Positions 25,696-29,705 of a stretch of DNA of 29,705 nt are shown here, piece after piece (position 1 is the stretch's first letter; the number at the start of each line of letters is the position of its first letter). The translations under genes were made by a program, and so were the position numbers. Origin of the DNA: Kriegella sp965368185 (GTDB lineage: Bacteria; Bacteroidota; Bacteroidia; Flavobacteriales; Flavobacteriaceae); contig CBDULZ010000062.1 of NCBI GenBank assembly GCA_965368185.1, positions 1 through 29,705 of the forward strand, in the 5' to 3' direction. The notes under the pieces were generated by a model. The model saw only the letters and a program-made list of their open reading frames with translations. It searched no databases and was not told the origin of the DNA.

Positions 25696-28600
25696 ATGAG
25701 AAAAAACTACCGCAGTCTTTCTTTTGTACTATTTTTCTTATTTCTTGTATCGGTCACTTTTTCCACTCGAGCCCAAACTCCAACGCAAGACGGTGCATGG
25801 AGCGACCCAATTCCTTTTAATATTGTTCCAGTAGCTGCGGCAAACCTACCCGATGGCAGGTTGATTACATGGGCATCAAAGTTCCGCGACTCATACACTG
25901 AAACGGAAGATGGAATGACCTGGACAGAAATATTCGACCCTTTTGCAGGCACTGATGGGCAGGCACTGGGAGATTTCACCTCCAACACAGATCACGATAT
26001 GTTTTGCCCAGGCATTAATAACTTGCCCGATGGTCGCATATTGGCAGCAGGCGGAACGAGTAGTGAAAGAACAAGTATTTACGATCCCGCAACGGGTCTT
26101 TGGAGTGTTGCCTCTGAAATGAATATTCGCCGTGGTTATCAAGGCAACGTAACCCTTGCCGATGGTTCGGTTTTCACATTGGGCGGTTCTTGGAGTGAAA
26201 GTACGGCCGTTAATGGCAATAAGGATGCTGAACAATGGTCTCCTGAAACAGGATGGTTTCTTTTACCTGGCATAAAAGGTGAGGATATCTATAATGCCAA
26301 CGATTTAGCCACTGAGGCCCGTGGACTCTATCGCGTCGACAATCACCTATGGCTTTGGCAAGCACCTGACGGAAGAATATTTCATGCAGGTCCCAGTGAA
26401 CGGATGCACTGGATCGATGTCTCAAATGGAGGGTCGATAATTGATGCAGGCCCTCGAGGGGGTGATACCTATTCGATGAAAGGTACGACCGTGATGTTCG
26501 ATACGGGAAAAATTCTTAAAATAGGAGGTTCAGAATCTTACGATAGCAATACACCGGCAAAAAACAACTCTTTTGTTATTGATATCAATACGGCCACGGC
26601 TCAGGTAACCCAAGCGGGAAACTTAAGCTTTGAACGTACCATGCATAACAGCACGGTATTGCCAAATGGCCAAGTTTTGGTGACAGGTGGTTTAGATCAT
26701 GCTGAAGTATTTTCAGATACAGGGGCAGAATTGAACGCAGAATTGTTCGACCCCACTACCAATACTTGGGAAACAGTGGCTGGAATGCAAACACCACGAA
26801 CGTATCACAGTGTTGCCATACTTCTTACCGATGGTCGTGTTTTTGTTGGTGGTGGTGGTCTTTGTGATACAACACCGGGTTGTGTCAATCATGCGGATGC
26901 TGAAATCTACAGTCCTCCCTACCTATTCGACGGGGCGGGTAATCTTGCAACAAGGCCCACAATTAGCGCTCCTGACGAAGAAGAAAATTATAATACATCA
27001 ATCACCGTTACTGGTACCACGGGCCTTCAAGAATTTAGTCTGATACGCTTTTCAGCCGTAACGCACAGCACCAATAACGAACAGCGTCGAATTCCGTTAA
27101 CCTTTACCGAGACCGCTGGAAATTACACTGTGAATATACCGGACAGAAACTTATTGCCTCCTGGTTATTATATGCTGTTTGCCATGGATGCCAGTGGGGT
27201 GCCAAGCGTCGCGGAAACTATCAAAATCGGTTCTGCGGTTCCTTTGGCGGTCAATCCAAATCTTGTTGCCCATTATGAGTTCAATGAAGCATCCGGAGCT
27301 TCATTTGCAGATATCTCGGGGAATAACAATAATGGTACGATTATAGAACACGACAATTCTGGTAATCCAATAGCATTGACACAAACCTATCTTGGGGCTC
27401 CAGGCATATTTGGAAACGCTATCGAGCTTGACGGTTCTGAATTTGATAGTAATACGATATTAGATATTCCCTATTCCGCATCCTTAGAGGACACCATGGA
27501 TGAAATTACGGTAATGGGCTGGGTCTACCGAAATGAGAACGGATTTAACACAGGTATACTCTCCCACGATTACCCTGCTATGTTCTTCGGTTTCCACAAT
27601 GCACTATATAAGTGGGAGTTTATAACCGACAACGGTCAATTGAGCTGTTATGCGGGTTATGTACCGCCTAGTACCTGGGTGCATATAGCGGCTACCTTCA
27701 ATGGAACTGTAGCCAAACTTTATGCCAATGGCGTAGAAGTTTGTAGCAAGGTGCTTCCCCCGGGAACAGAATTTAACTTCGATGAAACGAAGAGCTTTAC
27801 TTCTTCCGGCTTCTATGAACAAAGAACAACGCCCGGTCAAGATGGTCTGCCACTCAGATATAATGGCAGTGGCATTACGGATGAGATCGATGGAAGAATA
27901 GATGAATTAAAAATATTTAGAAAAGCCTTGGGCGCCGCTGCTATTGAACATGAATTTCAAATAGGGCTCGCCTCTGGAGCATCAAATCTTATCGCATGTG
28001 CTCCAGGAGCGATTACCTCTCAATATCAAATTGGTGCGGCATCAGTTCAAACTGGCGAATTTATTACCGTTTCAGAAGGGGAAGATGTTATCTTAAGTGC
28101 ATCGACGGCAAGTTCTACCTACTACATTACGCCACCAAGTGCAGATGAGAATACACGGGTAACCGCACCTCCAGGTTTGGGTTCTCCTAACATTACTCCG
28201 GGAGCCCTTACCCTCTCGAACATTCAGGCTTCCGATTCCGGGCGCTATGTCTTGACCACAGCAGAGGGTTGTATGAGTTTTATAAATGTTTTGGTTAGCG
28301 GTAGTTGTGATCCAGGTGATACACCTATCAGGGCCGAATGGTCCATTGATGGCGGGGATACTTATCCGTTTGGTGAGGAAGGCGAAACGGTCAATGTAAC
28401 CGCGTCTCAAGGCGACGAAGTTAGGCTGAGCATATTACCGAATTCCATAAATTTTACGGTTACTTATAACGGCAATCAAGTTTATAGTGGAAGAGCCGAT
28501 TACAAGATAGATGTCGCTACTCCTAGTAATAGTGGATCGTATTATCTGGAATCTGAAGAAGGCTGCTCGGTTATAATCAACTTAGACGTTGAGGAGGCCG

Positions 28601-29705
28601 TTTGCGACGCCACAACGATAAAAGCGCAATGGTCACTAAACAATGGTGGGCAGTATTTTGAAGCCCCGGACGAACAGTCAGTTACCGTCAATTCGACAAC
28701 GGGGGACAATGTTCGGTTGAGCATGGTACCAGATGGTGTTGATTTTACTATAAGATACAATAATGCAGAGGTTTATGCAGGTAGAGGAGATTACCTTCTT
28801 GGTGTGGTAGGCCCAGCTAATAGTGGAGATTATATCATAACAACAGCCGCTGGTTGTACCACGACCATTACCCTCAACGTAAGTGATGTAGTATGTGATG
28901 CCACTACCATAAGGGCACAATGGTCGCTAGATGATGGCCAAAGTTATTTCGAAGCTCCCAACGAACAACCCTTAACCGTGGCAGCCAATACCGGGAATAT
29001 TGTCCGCTTAAGTATGGTACCCGATGGGGTTGATTTCACCATTACTTTCAATGGCTCAGAACTCTATAACGGTCGTGGGGATTATATTTTTCCCAGTGCC
29101 GTTGCACCAGCTAATAGTGGTGATTATATAATCACTAGTGCCCAGGGCTGTAGTACGACACTTACCTTAAATGTGACCGATGTCGTTTGTGATGGAGACG
29201 CGATAAAAGCTCAATGGTCATTGAACGATGGTCAGACCTATCAGGTGGCTCCTGATGAAAACCCAATAACGGTAGCTGCCCTTACAGGAGACAATGTACG
29301 TTTGAGCATGGATCCTGATGGTGTTATTTTCACAATAACCTACGACGGTTCTCAAGTATATAGTGGTCAAGGTGATTTTCTATTAGGCGTGGTTGCCCCT
29401 TCGAATAGTGGTAATTACATAATTACTTCCACCGAAGGCTGTAGTACAACAATTACGCTAAATGTTACCGATGCCGCGTGTACAGGTGAAGATATTCGGG
29501 CCGAATGGTCCACCAATGGGGGAACGACATATAATGAAGCTCCAGACGAACAGCCCATTGAGGTAACCGCTGACACAGGTGACACGATACTTATAAGTAT
29601 GCTCCCCAACGGAGTGGATTTTACAGTTTCATTGGATGGTAACCAACTTTATACTGGCCGTACGGACTTTGCCATACCGAATGCAGATTTCTCAAACAGT
29701 GGAGC
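25696..29705 (+). CDS. Secreted galactose oxidase (AA5) with LamG, Ig-like and tandem repeat tail, 3'-truncated
   Basis: A copper-radical oxidase that should oxidise a primary alcohol, such as C6 of galactose, to an aldehyde and release H2O2. The ATG at 25696 is followed by a signal peptide (MRKNYRSLSFVLFFLFLVSV, cleavage near TRAQ). The reading frame runs off the window after 1336 residues. The catalytic part (about 35-515) tracks fungal galactose oxidase closely: HDMFCPGI with Cys104, RRGYQGN with Tyr148 (the Cys-Tyr cofactor pair), GGSW with Trp166, RTYHSVAILLTDGRVF with Tyr370 and His371, and AVTHSTNNEQRRIPL with His457. All copper ligands are therefore present. A LamG-like domain (about 520-757, NLVAHYEFNEASG to GRIDELKIFRKALG), an Ig-like segment (about 775-870) and five repeats from 28306 follow. 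A T9SS sorting domain at the unseen C-terminus is likely but not shown. Confidence 0.93.
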   Translation, partial: MRKNYRSLSFVLFFLFLVSVTFSTRAQTPTQDGAWSDPIPFNIVPVAAANLPDGRLITWASKFRDSYTETEDGMTWTEIFDPFAGTDGQALGDFTSNTDHDMFCPGINNLPDGRILAAGGTSSERTSIYDPATGLWSVASEMNIRRGYQGNVTLADGSVFTLGGSWSESTAVNGNKDAEQWSPETGWFLLPGIKGEDIYNANDLATEARGLYRVDNHLWLWQAPDGRIFHAGPSERMHWIDVSNGGSIIDAGPRGGDTYSMKGTTVMFDTGKILKIGGSESYDSNTPAKNNSFVIDINTATAQVTQAGNLSFERTMHNSTVLPNGQVLVTGGLDHAEVFSDTGAELNAELFDPTTNTWETVAGMQTPRTYHSVAILLTDGRVFVGGGGLCDTTPGCVNHADAEIYSPPYLFDGAGNLATRPTISAPDEEENYNTSITVTGTTGLQEFSLIRFSAVTHSTNNEQRRIPLTFTETAGNYTVNIPDRNLLPPGYYMLFAMDASGVPSVAETIKIGSAVPLAVNPNLVAHYEFNEASGASFADISGNNNNGTIIEHDNSGNPIALTQTYLGAPGIFGNAIELDGSEFDSNTILDIPYSASLEDTMDEITVMGWVYRNENGFNTGILSHDYPAMFFGFHNALYKWEFITDNGQLSCYAGYVPPSTWVHIAATFNGTVAKLYANGVEVCSKVLPPGTEFNFDETKSFTSSGFYEQRTTPGQDGLPLRYNGSGITDEIDGRIDELKIFRKALGAAAIEHEFQIGLASGASNLIACAPGAITSQYQIGAASVQTGEFITVSEGEDVILSASTASSTYYITPPSADENTRVTAPPGLGSPNITPGALTLSNIQASDSGRYVLTTAEGCMSFINVLVSGSCDPGDTPIRAEWSIDGGDTYPFGEEGETVNVTASQGDEVRLSILPNSINFTVTYNGNQVYSGRADYKIDVATPSNSGSYYLESEEGCSVIINLDVEEAVCDATTIKAQWSLNNGGQYFEAPDEQSVTVNSTTGDNVRLSMVPDGVDFTIRYNNAEVYAGRGDYLLGVVGPANSGDYIITTAAGCTTTITLNVSDVVCDATTIRAQWSLDDGQSYFEAPNEQPLTVAANTGNIVRLSMVPDGVDFTITFNGSELYNGRGDYIFPSAVAPANSGDYIITSAQGCSTTLTLNVTDVVCDGDAIKAQWSLNDGQTYQVAPDENPITVAALTGDNVRLSMDPDGVIFTITYDGSQVYSGQGDFLLGVVAPSNSGNYIITSTEGCSTTITLNVTDAACTGEDIRAEWSTNGGTTYNEAPDEQPIEVTADTGDTILISMLPNGVDFTVSLDGNQLYTGRTDFAIPNADFSNSG
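28306..29705 (+). repeat. Five tandem ~97-residue protein repeats
   Basis: In-frame units begin at 28306, 28603, 28894, 29188 and 29479; the last is cut by the window end. The complete units are 297, 291, 294 and 291 bases long. Each starts with Cys (CDATTIKAQWSL-type), then a G-D-x-V-R-L-S-M-x-P-D-G-V-x-F-T core, a V-Y-x-G-x-x-D-Y turn, N-S-G-x-Y and a Gly-Cys near the end. Each unit therefore carries a Cys pair that may form a disulfide. Units 2-4 are most alike; unit 1 is the most divergent. They are probably beta-sandwich spacer or adhesion modules. Confidence 0.9.

Noticed and set aside
25707..28920. Several minus-strand open frames of 60-114 codons
   Set aside because: All are antisense to the galactose oxidase gene, which has a full set of active-site motifs and repeats in frame. 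They show no domain or signal features.
28306..29705. DNA repeat spaced like a CRISPR array
   Set aside because: The period is about 291-297 bases, in frame, with protein-level conservation. It is a repeat-domain array, not CRISPR.

Overview
The window looks like a marine or environmental Flavobacteriaceae (Bacteroidota) chromosome. The signs are AT-rich intergenic DNA, candidate promoters close to TTG-N17-23-TAnnTTTG, relaxed lipobox signal peptides, a Wzc kinase with a short Tyr-rich tail, a Wza with a C-terminal membrane helix, and large secreted repeat proteins. No tRNA, rRNA, CRISPR array, insertion sequence or SusC/SusD pair was seen. The genus cannot be fixed from the sequence alone.

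Layout. Bases 1-3942 (+) hold the 3' part of a very large protein I do not recognise; its frame is open to base 1. Bases 4064-8163 (-) hold an exported S1 sulfatase and, upstream of it, a Tat-exported phosphocholine-specific phospholipase C family protein. Bases 8354-11171 (-) hold an aldose 1-epimerase followed 7 bases later by an SGLT-type sodium/sugar symporter. Bases 11349-16888 (-) form a tight three-gene operon: a ThuA/beta-propeller/azurin fusion lipoprotein, a ketose-3-epimerase-like TIM barrel and a Gfo/Idh/MocA oxidoreductase. A divergent AraC-family regulator lies at 17068-17937. Together 8.3-17.9 kb reads as a small sugar uptake and oxidation/epimerisation locus whose substrate is unknown.

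Bases 18096-25147 are an exopolysaccharide module. An operon on the minus strand runs aminotransferase, UDP-sugar 4,6-dehydratase, Wza export lipoprotein, Wzc tyrosine autokinase. The matching CpsB-type tyrosine phosphatase lies on the plus strand, converging on wzc, and the two stop codons share the bases TTAA. The dehydratase/aminotransferase pair resembles PglF/PglE and suggests a UDP-4-amino-4,6-dideoxy sugar.

After a 548-base gene-free stretch, 25696 to the window end (+) encodes the N-terminal 1336 residues of a secreted galactose-oxidase (AA5) protein. All copper ligands and the Cys-Tyr cofactor pair are present. The catalytic part is followed by a LamG domain, an Ig-like segment and at least five tandem ~97-residue repeats, and the gene continues past the window.

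The points most worth a second look are the bacterial galactose oxidase with its repeat tail, the ThuA-dehydrogenase-azurin fusion, two enzymes of that operon with substitutions at expected active-site positions, the large unknown protein at the left edge, and two hairpin-like operators.
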